NCBI RefSeq assembly: GCF_016757965.1
Contig: NZ_JAEKIW010000006.1
Span: 1 to 64,000 of the forward strand
Direction: 5' to 3'
From: Archaeoglobus neptunius
GTDB taxonomy: Archaea > Halobacteriota > Archaeoglobi > Archaeoglobales > Archaeoglobaceae
Length of the DNA stretch: 64,000 nt
A program made the position numbers and the translations under genes. Within the stretch, counting starts at the first letter, position 1. Each line of letters starts with the position of its first letter. Positions 8,428 to 17,608 of the stretch are shown here, piece by piece. Below the pieces are notes generated by a model. The model was not told the DNA's origin and did not search any database. It was given only the letters and a program-made list of their open reading frames with translations.

Positions 8428-9529
8428 ACTCCCTAAAAGCTTTTACCGCTTTTTTCAGGTTTTCCATCGAATTTGCATAGCTGATTCGCACATAGGTTTT
8501 GTTGTGAGTACCGAAAGGCAGACCCGGTGTAACGGCGACCCCAAATTGCAGCAGCTTCTCGATAAATGCCATGCAATCCTCATTCACATTTACAAACATG
8601 TAGAAGGCTCCTTCAGGCTTTACAACCTCATAAATTTCACTCAGTTCTGAGTACACATAATCTCTGCGCCTTCTGAACTCGGAAACCATTTCCGAAACGA
8701 TTTTGTCAAACAAACCATCTCCAATCACATCAGCGACAGCCTTTTGTGCAAAGGCAGGTGCACACACCCCGTTGACCTGATGAACCTTCAGCATTGAGTC
8801 CAATAGGCTCTCACCGGCTATCGTGAATCCTATCCTCCATCCGGTCATCGAGAGGGACTTGGAAAATCCATTCACCACAACGACGTTCTCATACCCGGCC
8901 AGAGAAATCGGTTTTGCATCATAGTGTATCTGATCGTAAATCTCATCACTTATCACAACAGCATTGTAGTCCGAGGCTATCTCAACTATTTCCCTTAGCT
9001 CCTTTTTCCCGGCCACAACACCTGTCGGATTGTTTGGATAGTTGAGAAAAATCACGCTGACATCTCTATCCATAACCTCGTTTATTCTGTCTGGATCCGG
9101 CTTGAAGCCTGTATCGTGTGTCCTGACCTCCTCTATCCTTGCCTCGCATAGTTTTGCATAGGTAAAATAGCTGAGAAAATTGGGTGTCGGGATGATAACC
9201 CTACTTCCCCGCTCAATTAGAGCAAGAGAAGCGTTCATCAGTGCCTCACTGCCACCTGCAGTAATCATCACATCCGATGTGGGTACTCCGTACCTCTCAG
9301 CGATAACCTCCCTAAGCTCATCAAGACCGAAGTTGGATGTATAATGTGTGTATCCGGAATTCATGGCAGCTACAGCTCTTTCAATAACCTCTCTGGGAGT
9401 GCTGAAATCGGGCTCGCCAATGGTCAGACTGACGATTTCTCTGCCCTCTTTTCTTGCCCTTTCAACAATCTCAAACATCCTTCGTATCATTGAGGTTGAT
9501 ATTTCTGATAATCTTGCAGCTTCTCTCAT
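8399..9529 (-). CDS. class I/II PLP-dependent aminotransferase (aspartate aminotransferase-like)
   Basis: 376-residue fold type I aminotransferase. Seen: GEPDFSTPREV near residues 38-48 (substrate carboxylate loop), GGSEALMNA near 94 (phosphate-binding region), NYPNNPTGV near 165 with the ring-stacking Asn, SDEIYDQI near 195 (Asp to the pyridine nitrogen, Tyr to O3'), and the Schiff-base lysine in GFSKSLSMTGWRIGF near 223. The length is typical of the archaeal AspC/AroAT group, which transfers amino groups between aspartate, glutamate, alanine or aromatic substrates; which one cannot be decided here. It overlaps the following GNAT gene. Confidence 0.9.
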   Translation of the reverse strand: MREAARLSEISTSMIRRMFEIVERARKEGREIVSLTIGEPDFSTPREVIERAVAAMNSGYTHYTSNFGLDELREVIAERYGVPTSDVMITAGGSEALMNASLALIERGSRVIIPTPNFLSYFTYAKLCEARIEEVRTHDTGFKPDPDRINEVMDRDVSVIFLNYPNNPTGVVAGKKELREIVEIASDYNAVVISDEIYDQIHYDAKPISLAGYENVVVVNGFSKSLSMTGWRIGFTIAGESLLDSMLKVHQVNGVCAPAFAQKAVADVIGDGLFDKIVSEMVSEFRRRRDYVYSELSEIYEVVKPEGAFYMFVNVNEDCMAFIEKLLQFGVAVTPGLPFGTHNKTYVRISYANSMENLKKAVKAFREYESQKPRSP

Positions 9530-9577
9530 CGTCAGTGAGTTGTTTGATAGTTAAAATACCTTTTTGAAAACAACAAA

Positions 9578-9587
9578 GCTTAAAAGG
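9578..9587 (+). promoter_or_regulatory. TATA-like element of FAD dehydrogenase-tldD-tldE operon
   Basis: GCTTAAAAGG lies 26-35 bases before the ATG at 9613, consistent with an archaeal BRE/TATA promoter and a very short leader. Confidence 0.45.
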
Positions 9588-9612
9588 CCTCTCAATACTA
9601 AGCTCAAAATGT

Positions 9613-11016
9613 ATGAAATTTGACGTCATAATAATAGGCGCCGGACCTGGAGGAATGTTTGCAGCCTACAAGCTTGCAGGAAAGCTTAACACTGCGATTT
9701 TCGAGATGGGGCGGGATATTTCAAGCAGAAAGTGCCCAAGTGATCTGTCAGAAAGCTACTGCAGCAAATGCAACCCCTGCAACATCACATCCGGAGTTGG
9801 TGGAGCTGGAGGTCTCTCCGACGGTAAGCTGAACTACGTTAACCCCGAGTACCCATCAAGCTTCTCTGTGGGTGGTGATTTTGACTTTCTGGATCCCAAA
9901 TACCTTATAGAAAAAATGAACGAAGTTGATCAGATTTTCCTTAAACATGGCGCTCCGGACGAGATCTACGGTGAGGATCCGGAAAGAATTAACGAATTTT
10001 TAAAGAGGGCGAATGCCGCTGGAATTGAGTTCGTACCTCTCAGACAGAGACACGTGGGGAGCGATGAACTTCCCAAGGTGGTAAAAAGTATCGAGGACAG
10101 GCTAAAAAAGGAGGGTGTCAGAATCTACACCCGAAAAACCGTTGTTGACATCGATCCAGAGAAGAAAATTGTCAGAACAGATAAAGGTGAGGAATACGGA
10201 TACGACCACCTCATAATAGCGGTTGGCAGAAGTGGTGCAAGCTGGCTTGAAAGCTGGACAAAGGAGTACAGTATAGAGGTGGCGGAGAATTCAAAGGCTA
10301 TCGACGTTGGTGTCAGGGTGGAAGTTCCCGCTTCAATAATGGACGACATCACTTCAACGATCTACGATCCAAAGCTGAGAGTTACAACGAAGAGGCATGA
10401 TGATTACATGAGGACTTTCTGCACATGTCCGAGAGGGTGGGTAATAAGGGAGGACTACGGCGACTTTTGCCTTGTCAACGGCCACAGCAAGGCTAGGGAG
10501 AAGACAAACAACTCCAATTTCGCTCTTCTTGGACACTACGAGTTTACGGAACCTTTTGATGAACCCAACGAGTGGGGTAGAGACCTGGCAAGGATCACAA
10601 CAAAGCTGGGCGGAGGGAACCCGATTGTCCAGAGGCTGAAAGATCTGAGGCTGGGAAGAAGGAGTACGGAGAGCAGGATAAGAAACAACAGGCTTGTAAA
10701 ACCAACTTTAAAAACAGCAATACCGGGAGACATCAGCCTTGCCTATCCGGGGAGAGCAATAGATGACATACTCGATGCGCTTGAGAGGCTTGACAAGGTC
10801 ATTCCGGGAGTGGCTGATGACTCCACCCTCCTTTACGCTCCGGAGGTGAAATTTTACTCCTTAAAACTGAAGGTCGATGAGTGGATGAGGACAAGCATTC
10901 CATACATTTACGCTATAGGTGACGGGGCAGGGGTAAGCAGGGGAATTGTTGGAGCAGCGGTAACAGGCCTGATTGCAGCCGAGAGCATATTGAAAGAGAG
11001 AGGGATGGACGGATGA
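9613..11016 (+). CDS. FAD-dependent dehydrogenase (COG2509 type)
   Basis: 467-residue flavoprotein of the uncharacterised COG2509 family. Seen: the N-terminal FAD motif IIIGAGPGGMFAA at residues 6-18; a cysteine group (CPSDLSESYCSKCNPC, residues about 35-52) characteristic of this family and possibly metal-binding; then GVGGAGGLSDGKLNY near 56-70; and a C-terminal second FAD-binding motif YAIGDGAGVSRGIVGAA near 435-450. Family function is not established; it is a distant relative of geranylgeranyl reductases. The stop overlaps the tldD start by 4 bases (ATGA), so translation is coupled. Confidence 0.85.
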   Translation: MKFDVIIIGAGPGGMFAAYKLAGKLNTAIFEMGRDISSRKCPSDLSESYCSKCNPCNITSGVGGAGGLSDGKLNYVNPEYPSSFSVGGDFDFLDPKYLIEKMNEVDQIFLKHGAPDEIYGEDPERINEFLKRANAAGIEFVPLRQRHVGSDELPKVVKSIEDRLKKEGVRIYTRKTVVDIDPEKKIVRTDKGEEYGYDHLIIAVGRSGASWLESWTKEYSIEVAENSKAIDVGVRVEVPASIMDDITSTIYDPKLRVTTKRHDDYMRTFCTCPRGWVIREDYGDFCLVNGHSKAREKTNNSNFALLGHYEFTEPFDEPNEWGRDLARITTKLGGGNPIVQRLKDLRLGRRSTESRIRNNRLVKPTLKTAIPGDISLAYPGRAIDDILDALERLDKVIPGVADDSTLLYAPEVKFYSLKLKVDEWMRTSIPYIYAIGDGAGVSRGIVGAAVTGLIAAESILKERGMDG

Positions 11017-12290
11017 ATTTTTACGATATCAGAGAGATAGAAGCCACATCCCTCACCATTCAGCTTGAGAACGGAAAAATAGAGAAGCCAAAATACGATC
11101 ATGCGAAAGCCAAAGGATTCAGGGTTCTGAAAAATGGGTTCTGGGGCATATTTGAAGGTGATGTTCCCGATGAGGTGGGCATAAAAATTGCTGAAGGAAA
11201 CGCAGTTTTTGAATCGGATTCCGAAATTGCCGAGAATATTTCCGAGGGAAGGTATGTAATGAAGGTGAAGGTCAGACCGGAGGATGTGCCCATTGAAGAG
11301 AAAGTTGAGCTTTTAAAAGATCTCGAGAAGATTATAAGAGACGTGTGTGTCAGCACCAAAGTTGTTTACTTTGAAAACAGTCGAGTTTTCCGGTACGTTG
11401 ATTCGTGCGGGTCTGAAGTCGAATATACAGTTTATCGAACCGGTGTCTCCATAACAGGAGTCGGAAAGGGTAAAACTCTTCAGTTTCTCTCAAGAAGGTT
11501 GATGAAAGCAGGTGGTTTCGAAGTGCTGAAAAATGCCGTTGAAACTGCCGAAGAGGTGAGAAAAATACTACCGAAGCTCGCCAACGCTGGTTCTCCTCCT
11601 TCAGGAGAGATGAATGTTGTGATGGATCCGAGCCTTGCAGGCGTGTTTGTTCACGAAGCTTTCGGGCATGCTGTAGAGGCTGATCACGTCCTTCAGGGCG
11701 CAACAGTTCTTGAAGGCAGGTTGGGTGAAAGGGTTGCAGACGAAAATGTCAGCATCATAGATGACCCCACCCTACCGGAATTTGGCTTCTTCCCCTTTGA
11801 CGACGAGGGGATTAAGGCAGAGAAGAAGGTTATTGTGGAAAACGGAATTTTAAAGAGCTTTCTTCACAGCAGAGAAACGGCAAAGAAGCTTGGAGGACGG
11901 GCGGGAAATGCAAGATCCCAGGGGGTAGAAATTCCGATAGTAAGGATGAGCAACACGTACCTCGCACCTTCTGACTACACTTTTGAGGAGTTGCTCGAGG
12001 AGTGTGGAGAGGGCGTCTATCTTGTTGGATCGAGGGGGGGCGAAACCAACCCATCCACCGGCTATTTCCACTTCAACGCACAGTACGGATACCTGGTGAA
12101 GGGGGGTGAGCTAAAGGAGATGGTGAGGGATGTCTCGCTGGCCGGAAATACTCTTGACATTTTAAGAAACGTCAAAATTGGCAGCAGAATAGACTTCGAT
12201 CCGGGATTCTGCGGTAAGGCCGGACAGCTTGTACCCGTTTCCGATGGTTCCCCCCATGTTCTCTGCAAAGCAACGGTAGGTGGAGCCTGA
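11013..12290 (+). CDS. tldD: TldD metalloprotease subunit
   Basis: 425-residue TldD. In bacteria it forms a heterodimer with TldE and degrades unfolded or leader peptides, as in microcin B17 maturation and CcdA turnover. The zinc protease motif HEAFGH is intact at residues 214-219 (HExxxH); the third metal ligand is expected in the C-terminal half. A GNARSQGVEIPIVRMSN-like conserved block lies near 300. It begins inside the stop of the preceding FAD dehydrogenase gene, and its own stop overlaps the TldE start by 1 base. The natural archaeal substrate is unknown. Confidence 0.92.
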   Translation: MNFYDIREIEATSLTIQLENGKIEKPKYDHAKAKGFRVLKNGFWGIFEGDVPDEVGIKIAEGNAVFESDSEIAENISEGRYVMKVKVRPEDVPIEEKVELLKDLEKIIRDVCVSTKVVYFENSRVFRYVDSCGSEVEYTVYRTGVSITGVGKGKTLQFLSRRLMKAGGFEVLKNAVETAEEVRKILPKLANAGSPPSGEMNVVMDPSLAGVFVHEAFGHAVEADHVLQGATVLEGRLGERVADENVSIIDDPTLPEFGFFPFDDEGIKAEKKVIVENGILKSFLHSRETAKKLGGRAGNARSQGVEIPIVRMSNTYLAPSDYTFEELLEECGEGVYLVGSRGGETNPSTGYFHFNAQYGYLVKGGELKEMVRDVSLAGNTLDILRNVKIGSRIDFDPGFCGKAGQLVPVSDGSPHVLCKATVGGA

Positions 12291-13468
12291 TGGACTGGGA
12301 GGTGTATCACTACAGAACCAGAGGGATCTCTGCCGAGATCGAAGCGGGAAAACTGAAGGTTATTGAATCATACGCAGAGTCTGGCTTTGCGGCAAGGGTT
12401 ATCGTGAAAGGGAGAGTTGGATTCGCGTCCTCGGCAAGCAGAGAGGAAGCAATCAAAATGGCTGAAAAGATAGCGAAAATTTCCGAAGACGTTCTGGACG
12501 ACTTTCCCTCAGGGAGATTCCGAAGAGTCGAGGGGATCTATGACAGAAGGGTTGAGGATATCGATTCAAATTTTCTGAAGGAGGAATATGAAAGATTAGT
12601 GAGCTCAATCAGCAGAGCAAAGATTTCCTCGGCAAAGATTGCTCATGAGATCGAAGAGGTAGAAATAGAGAACTCCTACGGACTGGAGTGCTACGAAAAA
12701 TCCACCATATCGTCAATGCTCGTAGAGACTGTACATGATGGAGGAAGTGGCTATGAAGTCTGCGACAGCAGAACTGCTGAGCTTGAAATAGAGGAAACTG
12801 CAAGAAGAGCAGAAGAACTTGCACTTGAATCTTCGAGGGCCAGAAAAATTGAAAGTAGTGTGTATGACATCGTGCTCGAGCCGATAGCCGTTCATCAGCT
12901 ATTCTTCTATTCGCTCTACCCATCATTCTCTGCCGAGAACGTTGAAAAAGGCAGAAGCAGAGTTAGAATCGGAGATAAATACGGTGAGATAACGATCATT
13001 GATGATCCCACAGTGAGGGGCGGGTTGGCAAGCTGCAGCTTTGACGATGAGGGTGTCAATACAGTCCCGACCACGCTTATGGAAAATGGTGTAGTCAGGG
13101 GATATTACTCGGACTGGAAGCATTCAAAAAAGTACGGAATAACTGCAAATGGATTCAGAATGGAAAATACGGGCTATCCCTCTCCCATGCCCAGTAATAT
13201 TGTAGTAAAGGCGGACGATACTGACGAGAGTGAAAAATGTATCATAATTCACTCTCTTATCGGTTCTCACACTGCAAATCCGATAAGCGGAGATTTCAGC
13301 CTGGAGGTTATGAACGCAAATTACAGAGGGAGTGCCGTTAAGGGAATGATGATCTACGGCAATATTTTTGACATGCTGAAGAGGCTGGAAGGGGAGCTCG
13401 GCGAAGTCAGACAGATCGAGAACACGATCACAAAATCCCTTAAATTTGGCAAGATAAGAATAATCTAA
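12290..13468 (+). CDS. pmbA: TldE/PmbA protease partner subunit
   Basis: 392-residue TldE/PmbA, the non-catalytic partner that shapes the chamber of the TldD-TldE protease. It has the same two-domain fold as TldD, but the HExxxH position is replaced (LEPIAVHQLFFYSL near residues 195-208), as expected for TldE. Other shared blocks include DDPTVRGGLASCSFDDEGV near 237-255 and GSHTANPISGDFSLE near 323. The tgATG junction with tldD suggests coupled translation and a fixed ratio. The 3' end overlaps the convergent gene at 13465 by 4 bases. Confidence 0.9.
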   Translation: MDWEVYHYRTRGISAEIEAGKLKVIESYAESGFAARVIVKGRVGFASSASREEAIKMAEKIAKISEDVLDDFPSGRFRRVEGIYDRRVEDIDSNFLKEEYERLVSSISRAKISSAKIAHEIEEVEIENSYGLECYEKSTISSMLVETVHDGGSGYEVCDSRTAELEIEETARRAEELALESSRARKIESSVYDIVLEPIAVHQLFFYSLYPSFSAENVEKGRSRVRIGDKYGEITIIDDPTVRGGLASCSFDDEGVNTVPTTLMENGVVRGYYSDWKHSKKYGITANGFRMENTGYPSPMPSNIVVKADDTDESEKCIIIHSLIGSHTANPISGDFSLEVMNANYRGSAVKGMMIYGNIFDMLKRLEGELGEVRQIENTITKSLKFGKIRII

Positions 13469-13899
13469 AAAGATTTCAAGAAGAAAATTGTCAGGAAGAG
13501 CAGAAAGATCATGACAAGAATCAGAAGAAAAATATCTCTCGTCAGTCTTCCGAGTCTTTTCTTATCCTCTCTCCTCAGAACCTGAAACTCAAGAGTCTTG
13601 CTGGTTACACCGTACCCCGCCTTTCCCTTAAACCGCACTTCAAGCTTGTGCTTGGCCGCAAACGACACGGGAAAGGAAAAAGAGAACATTCCATAACTGT
13701 TGGTTTCTGCATTGCCCAGCTCCCTACCATCCAGATAGATATAGACTCTGGCATTTTCAAGCGGAATCCATGATTTCTTTTTCTCATCGTAGTAGGTAAG
13801 CCATCCCTCCACAGTAACGGTGTCTCCTTCTGCAGGAGCTGCATCCAGGAAGTGGGCCGATATCCTTGTTTTACGGGAGTATGAATCTGAAGAAAACAT
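13465..13899 (-). CDS. C-terminally anchored protein with a beta-sandwich (Ig-like) domain, pilus cluster
   Basis: 144 residues, not recognised as a named family. The body (residues about 10-105) reads as a carboxypeptidase-regulatory or Ig-like beta sandwich: EGWLTYYDEKKKSWIPLENA, VYIYLDGRELGNAETNSYG, then FSFSFPVSFAAKHKLEVRF, which is a typical 'added argument, delta to next strand' pattern. A basic stretch (RREDKKRLGRLTRD) precedes a single C-terminal membrane helix of about 22 hydrophobic residues ending FFLKSF. Its start overlaps the end of the GspF/TadC-like gene by 29 bases, so it is translationally coupled to the secretion/pilus machinery and probably an accessory envelope component. 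Confidence 0.7.
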   Translation of the reverse strand: MFSSDSYSRKTRISAHFLDAAPAEGDTVTVEGWLTYYDEKKKSWIPLENARVYIYLDGRELGNAETNSYGMFSFSFPVSFAAKHKLEVRFKGKAGYGVTSKTLEFQVLRREDKKRLGRLTRDIFLLILVMIFLLFLTIFFLKSF

Positions 13900-15727
13900 A
13901 AACTATCACCACCAGAATGAAGACATGCTTTAAGCCAGATTCCAGCTTTCCCTCACCCATCAGGCCGGCCATAACTCCAGAGGACGCACCAACAATAAGA
14001 GACGTTTCCAGAAACGTTCGTTTTATTTCCGCCATATTGATACTCATCACATTCAGCATGGGTGTTGCCTCAACCGGTGTAAAGACTGACAGCATGTTCT
14101 GGATCAGGACATAGGCGGTGTACAGAAAGACAGCAAAAGATAAATAGATAATTATAATGTACATGCTCATCTGTGCCCTGATTCTGTCTCTGACCTCGAT
14201 TTCCAGCTCGGAATACATGGATGCCGTTATCAGAGCCTCTCTTATGCTTGGGGTGGACTCTATTGCTCTTATAAGGAGGGATATCGCCCTGGTGAAAATG
14301 GGGCTTTTCACCCTTCTCTCGATCTTTTCAAGTGCCGATGTTATCAGACCTCCCCATTCGATCTCTCTCTTTATTTTTCTGATTTCTCTGCCCAGAATAC
14401 CGAGTTCAGTATCAGAAAGGTGGCGTAGAGCCTCAACGACGTTGAGACCCGCTTCGTTTAGAGATGCAAGCTGTTTCAAAAATTCTGGCAGCTCCTTCTC
14501 CATTTTTCTCAAAACTCTTTCTTTGTACTCGATGAAAACAATGGATGGAAAGATAACAGTCGAGAGAGTGGCAAAAATCAGAATATCGTAGTCGATTTTT
14601 CCGTAAGCAAGGAAGAAAAATATCGCAGCGGGGAGGATCAGGTAAAAGGACAGGGCTCTGAGTGTTAGAGTGTACACTTCCTCCGTAAATGGTCTCGTTA
14701 AAAACTTCCATATTTTTCTCAGCCTGAGCCTGAAACTGTCAACCTTAAACCCGGGTGGCCTGTCTGCAATTTTCATGTCAAGAATTTCCACTTCTTCCCT
14801 TTTCTCTCCAAATCCTGCCGATTCACTTGGAATGGCCGATCTTATCAACCAGATGACGAGAAGGGTGCCAAGAGGAATAAACGTGTACATGACGAGCTTG
14901 AACACGTTGAGCGCACCGCCACCCACAAGCTGAAACACCACAAGCACGGTAAGGAAAAAGAGGGGGGCAACGATGAAAAGCGCCAGGTATATTTCTGCAA
15001 ACACCTGCAGGGTTTCAAGGAAAAGAGTGTAATAAGTCTCCCGCTCCGACAGAAACTGTTCTGATTTTGCCCTCAAATACTCAACAACATCGCCTCCTCC
15101 CTCATATACATTGAGAAAGTTCTCAAGAAACGTTTTCAGCCTGTCAGATGGTGTGGTCTCGGCAACCTGCTTTACGGCTGTGTAAACGTCCGCACCAAAT
15201 ACATCCACCAGAAGGACTATTCTCTCAAACTCCCTGCTGATCTCACCAAAAACGTCCCTGTTCTCCGCTATAAACTTGAAAATGGAAATAAGGGGTACAC
15301 CACCCTTAGCCATTCCCAGCATCATGTTGACCGCATGGGGTAAAGAGGAGTCAATTTTGCTTTTTCTCACGTTGGTCACGTAGTAAGGATACGAAAGGAT
15401 GAGATATCTTGTAAATCCAAATGCGAGGATCGCAAATCCCGCACATAGGGCGATTTGGATCTTCCAGTACTCCACCACAAAGCCCCTGATAACCAATAAC
15501 TCTTCCGGCTTGATTATCTCCGAAATCAGATAACCGAGCATGGTTCCGGGAACCGTGGCAAGAAGTGGATAGAATATGGCAATTGCCAGTATTTCAGATA
15601 TCGTGTATCGAAGCCTAGACCTTTCAAGTGCACTCAGGAGATCCGAATACTTCTCTGGCTTTCCATTCACACGCTTTCTGTAAAATCTTCGGAGAGATAA
15701 CGGCGAGTAAAGAATCGGCTCGCTCAT
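13871..15727 (-). CDS. type II/IV secretion platform membrane protein, two GspF/TadC domains
   Basis: 618-residue polytopic membrane protein, the inner-membrane platform of archaeal type IV filament or secretion systems. Two tandem GspF-type units are visible. Each has a cytosolic helical domain (VNMMLGMAKGGVPLISIFKFI near residues 133-153; LKQLASLNEAGLNVVEALR near 411-429) followed by paired membrane helices. Total predicted segments are about eight to nine. It overlaps the upstream ATPase gene by 4 bases and the downstream anchored protein gene by 29. No pilin or prepilin peptidase lies in the window. Confidence 0.85.
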   Translation of the reverse strand: MSEPILYSPLSLRRFYRKRVNGKPEKYSDLLSALERSRLRYTISEILAIAIFYPLLATVPGTMLGYLISEIIKPEELLVIRGFVVEYWKIQIALCAGFAILAFGFTRYLILSYPYYVTNVRKSKIDSSLPHAVNMMLGMAKGGVPLISIFKFIAENRDVFGEISREFERIVLLVDVFGADVYTAVKQVAETTPSDRLKTFLENFLNVYEGGGDVVEYLRAKSEQFLSERETYYTLFLETLQVFAEIYLALFIVAPLFFLTVLVVFQLVGGGALNVFKLVMYTFIPLGTLLVIWLIRSAIPSESAGFGEKREEVEILDMKIADRPPGFKVDSFRLRLRKIWKFLTRPFTEEVYTLTLRALSFYLILPAAIFFFLAYGKIDYDILIFATLSTVIFPSIVFIEYKERVLRKMEKELPEFLKQLASLNEAGLNVVEALRHLSDTELGILGREIRKIKREIEWGGLITSALEKIERRVKSPIFTRAISLLIRAIESTPSIREALITASMYSELEIEVRDRIRAQMSMYIIIIYLSFAVFLYTAYVLIQNMLSVFTPVEATPMLNVMSINMAEIKRTFLETSLIVGASSGVMAGLMGEGKLESGLKHVFILVVIVYVFFRFILP

Positions 15728-17259
15728 ACCATCTCACCAAGTCTGGACATTGCCAGTTCCGGATTGCGATAGTAGGCATGGATAAGTTTGGTAACACGTT
15801 TGTAGTCCCTAACTCCCTTCTTAACCATCATCTCAAGATACTGCTTCCGATTTTGCAGCTCCTCGTACACCTCCTGAACGCTTGTTCCCATGATGTCAGC
15901 AATCTTTTCTATTTTTTTCGGCATTCCCACCTCAACATGCTCATCAGCCTTTGGATCCCATTTAACAAACTGATTTACAAGCAGGTTCTTATCAACAGGG
16001 TCAATACCCAGTATTTCGTTTACCTCCTTGGTTCTCCTGAACCTCGTAGCACCTTTCACCCACATCGTCTGAACAAGCGCAATGTCCAGAAACTGGAGCA
16101 TGCTCCTCGGAACCTTCAATGGTTCGCTTTCTAGTCTGTAAACCATCTGGTTGACATCTCCAGCATGCAGAGTTGAGTAACTTGCATGACCCGTAGACAT
16201 CGCCTGAAACAGGGTCTGTGCTTCCTTACCCCTCACTTCTCCCACCACAATATAATCCGGCCTCTGCCTCAATGCTGCCTTCAGCAGGTCGTACATGTCT
16301 ATTTCTCCCTCGCCAACACCCACTCTCGTCACCTCCGCCAGCCAGTTCTCGTGATACAGTTTGATTTCCCGGGTGTCCTCAATTGAAACGATTTTGGCCT
16401 CGGGAGGGACGAACATGAGAATGGCATTGAGGGTGGTTGTTTTGCCGCTTGCCGTCTCACCGACAACTATTGCCGAAAACTTGTACTCTATTGCAAGCCA
16501 CAGATAAGCAAGGACTCCCGAAGGTACGGTTCCCTTTTCTATAAGGTCCACCGGCGTTAGGGGTTCAGCCGTGAACTTTCTTATGGTGAAACTTGAACCG
16601 TGAGGGGTTACTTCCGTTCCGAAAGTGGCCTGAAGTCTGCTTCCATCTGGCAACGTTGCATCAACTATCGGACTGGCAAGAGAGATATGCTTTCCACTCC
16701 TCTGAGTCAATCGCAAAACCATCCTGTCAAGTCTTTCCTTGTCAAGCACTATATTCGTTTCGATATTTCCGTATTTTTGATGATAGATGTATATGGGAAT
16801 GTTGTAGCCATCGCAAGAGATGTCTTCAACGTTGGGGTCTTCCATCAGGGGATCTATCACACCATAACCGAAGAAATCGCGGAAAAGATAATAAAGCATT
16901 CGTGAATAGAAATTATCATCCAATTTTACAGCATATTCTCTGGAAAGTCTGTTTATATTCCCGACAAGAACTTCCGCCCTCTCCTCAATATCAACAGAAA
17001 CATCACGAAGCACCAGCACTCTTTTGAGATCTGAAAAGAGGGTTGAGATCATCTGAGCTTCCTCTGGTCCGACGGTTGGCTCCAGTATATTGTAATAATC
17101 CCTGAACTCCTCCTCTTTTTCCACGATTACGGCCTTTATGAATGGTTCCTGGATCCAGTACTCATCCACAACTCTGTATTTCTCATCCAATTTTACGGAA
17201 TCAAGTAAATTTCTGTCCCTTACGTACTTCCTTAGAATGTCATAGTGGTTTCTCACCAT
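15724..17259 (-). CDS. type II/IV secretion system ATPase (GspE/TadA/FlaI superfamily)
   Basis: 511-residue secretion ATPase that powers assembly of type IV pili, archaella or related filaments at the cytoplasmic face of the membrane. Seen: an N-terminal domain of about 200 residues; an FTIRKF element near 237, typical of archaeal members; Walker A GETASGKTTT near 268-277; an Asp-box EDTREIKL near 296; Walker B DYIVVGEVRG near 335; and a His box with TGHASYSTLHAGD near 352-366. It starts an apparent three-gene operon with the platform protein and the anchored Ig-like protein. It lacks archaellum neighbours (FlaB, FlaF, FlaG, FlaH, FlaJ), so a pilus or adhesion function is more likely than motility. 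Confidence 0.9.
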   Translation of the reverse strand: MVRNHYDILRKYVRDRNLLDSVKLDEKYRVVDEYWIQEPFIKAVIVEKEEEFRDYYNILEPTVGPEEAQMISTLFSDLKRVLVLRDVSVDIEERAEVLVGNINRLSREYAVKLDDNFYSRMLYYLFRDFFGYGVIDPLMEDPNVEDISCDGYNIPIYIYHQKYGNIETNIVLDKERLDRMVLRLTQRSGKHISLASPIVDATLPDGSRLQATFGTEVTPHGSSFTIRKFTAEPLTPVDLIEKGTVPSGVLAYLWLAIEYKFSAIVVGETASGKTTTLNAILMFVPPEAKIVSIEDTREIKLYHENWLAEVTRVGVGEGEIDMYDLLKAALRQRPDYIVVGEVRGKEAQTLFQAMSTGHASYSTLHAGDVNQMVYRLESEPLKVPRSMLQFLDIALVQTMWVKGATRFRRTKEVNEILGIDPVDKNLLVNQFVKWDPKADEHVEVGMPKKIEKIADIMGTSVQEVYEELQNRKQYLEMMVKKGVRDYKRVTKLIHAYYRNPELAMSRLGEMV

Positions 17260-17304
17260 TAAAGTGTGTTATAGTTTCAAAAGATATATTTTTTTCTTGC
17301 AGAT

Positions 17305-17586
17305 CTACAAGTCCGGGAGGTCCCACCTCTGGCTTGGATCTCCTTTCAGATATTTCTCAACGAGCCTTTCCTCAATGTCCACATCAAAGAGGTTCGCTAT
17401 ACTTAAAACCATAAACATAACATCCACAAGCTCTTCCATCACCATCTTCTTTTCACCCTTCCTCACTGCCTCTGCGAGCTCCCCCACCTCTTCAAAGAGC
17501 ACTGCCAGTAGGAAAAGCGGTCCACTTTTTGAGTCCACAGAATAGTACTTCTTCCTGATGGCCTTCCGGATTTCCGCTACTTCCAT
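17305..17586 (-). CDS. MazG-like nucleotide pyrophosphohydrolase
   Basis: 93 residues from the ATG at 17586. MazG-type all-alpha NTP pyrophosphohydrolases hydrolyse nucleoside triphosphates to monophosphates, removing damaged or excess nucleotides. The metal-binding motif is visible as FEEVGELAEAV (E-x-x-E, residues 31-41) and EELVDVMF (E-x-x-D, residues 51-58), with helices between. A longer frame from 17787 lies inside qmoC and is not credible. It lies 22 bases downstream of qmoC and may be read through from the qmo operon, although no functional tie to sulfate reduction is evident. Confidence 0.85.
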   Translation of the reverse strand: MEVAEIRKAIRKKYYSVDSKSGPLFLLAVLFEEVGELAEAVRKGEKKMVMEELVDVMFMVLSIANLFDVDIEERLVEKYLKGDPSQRWDLPDL

Positions 17587-17608
17587 AAAAAAGATTGAGA
17601 GTATATGT

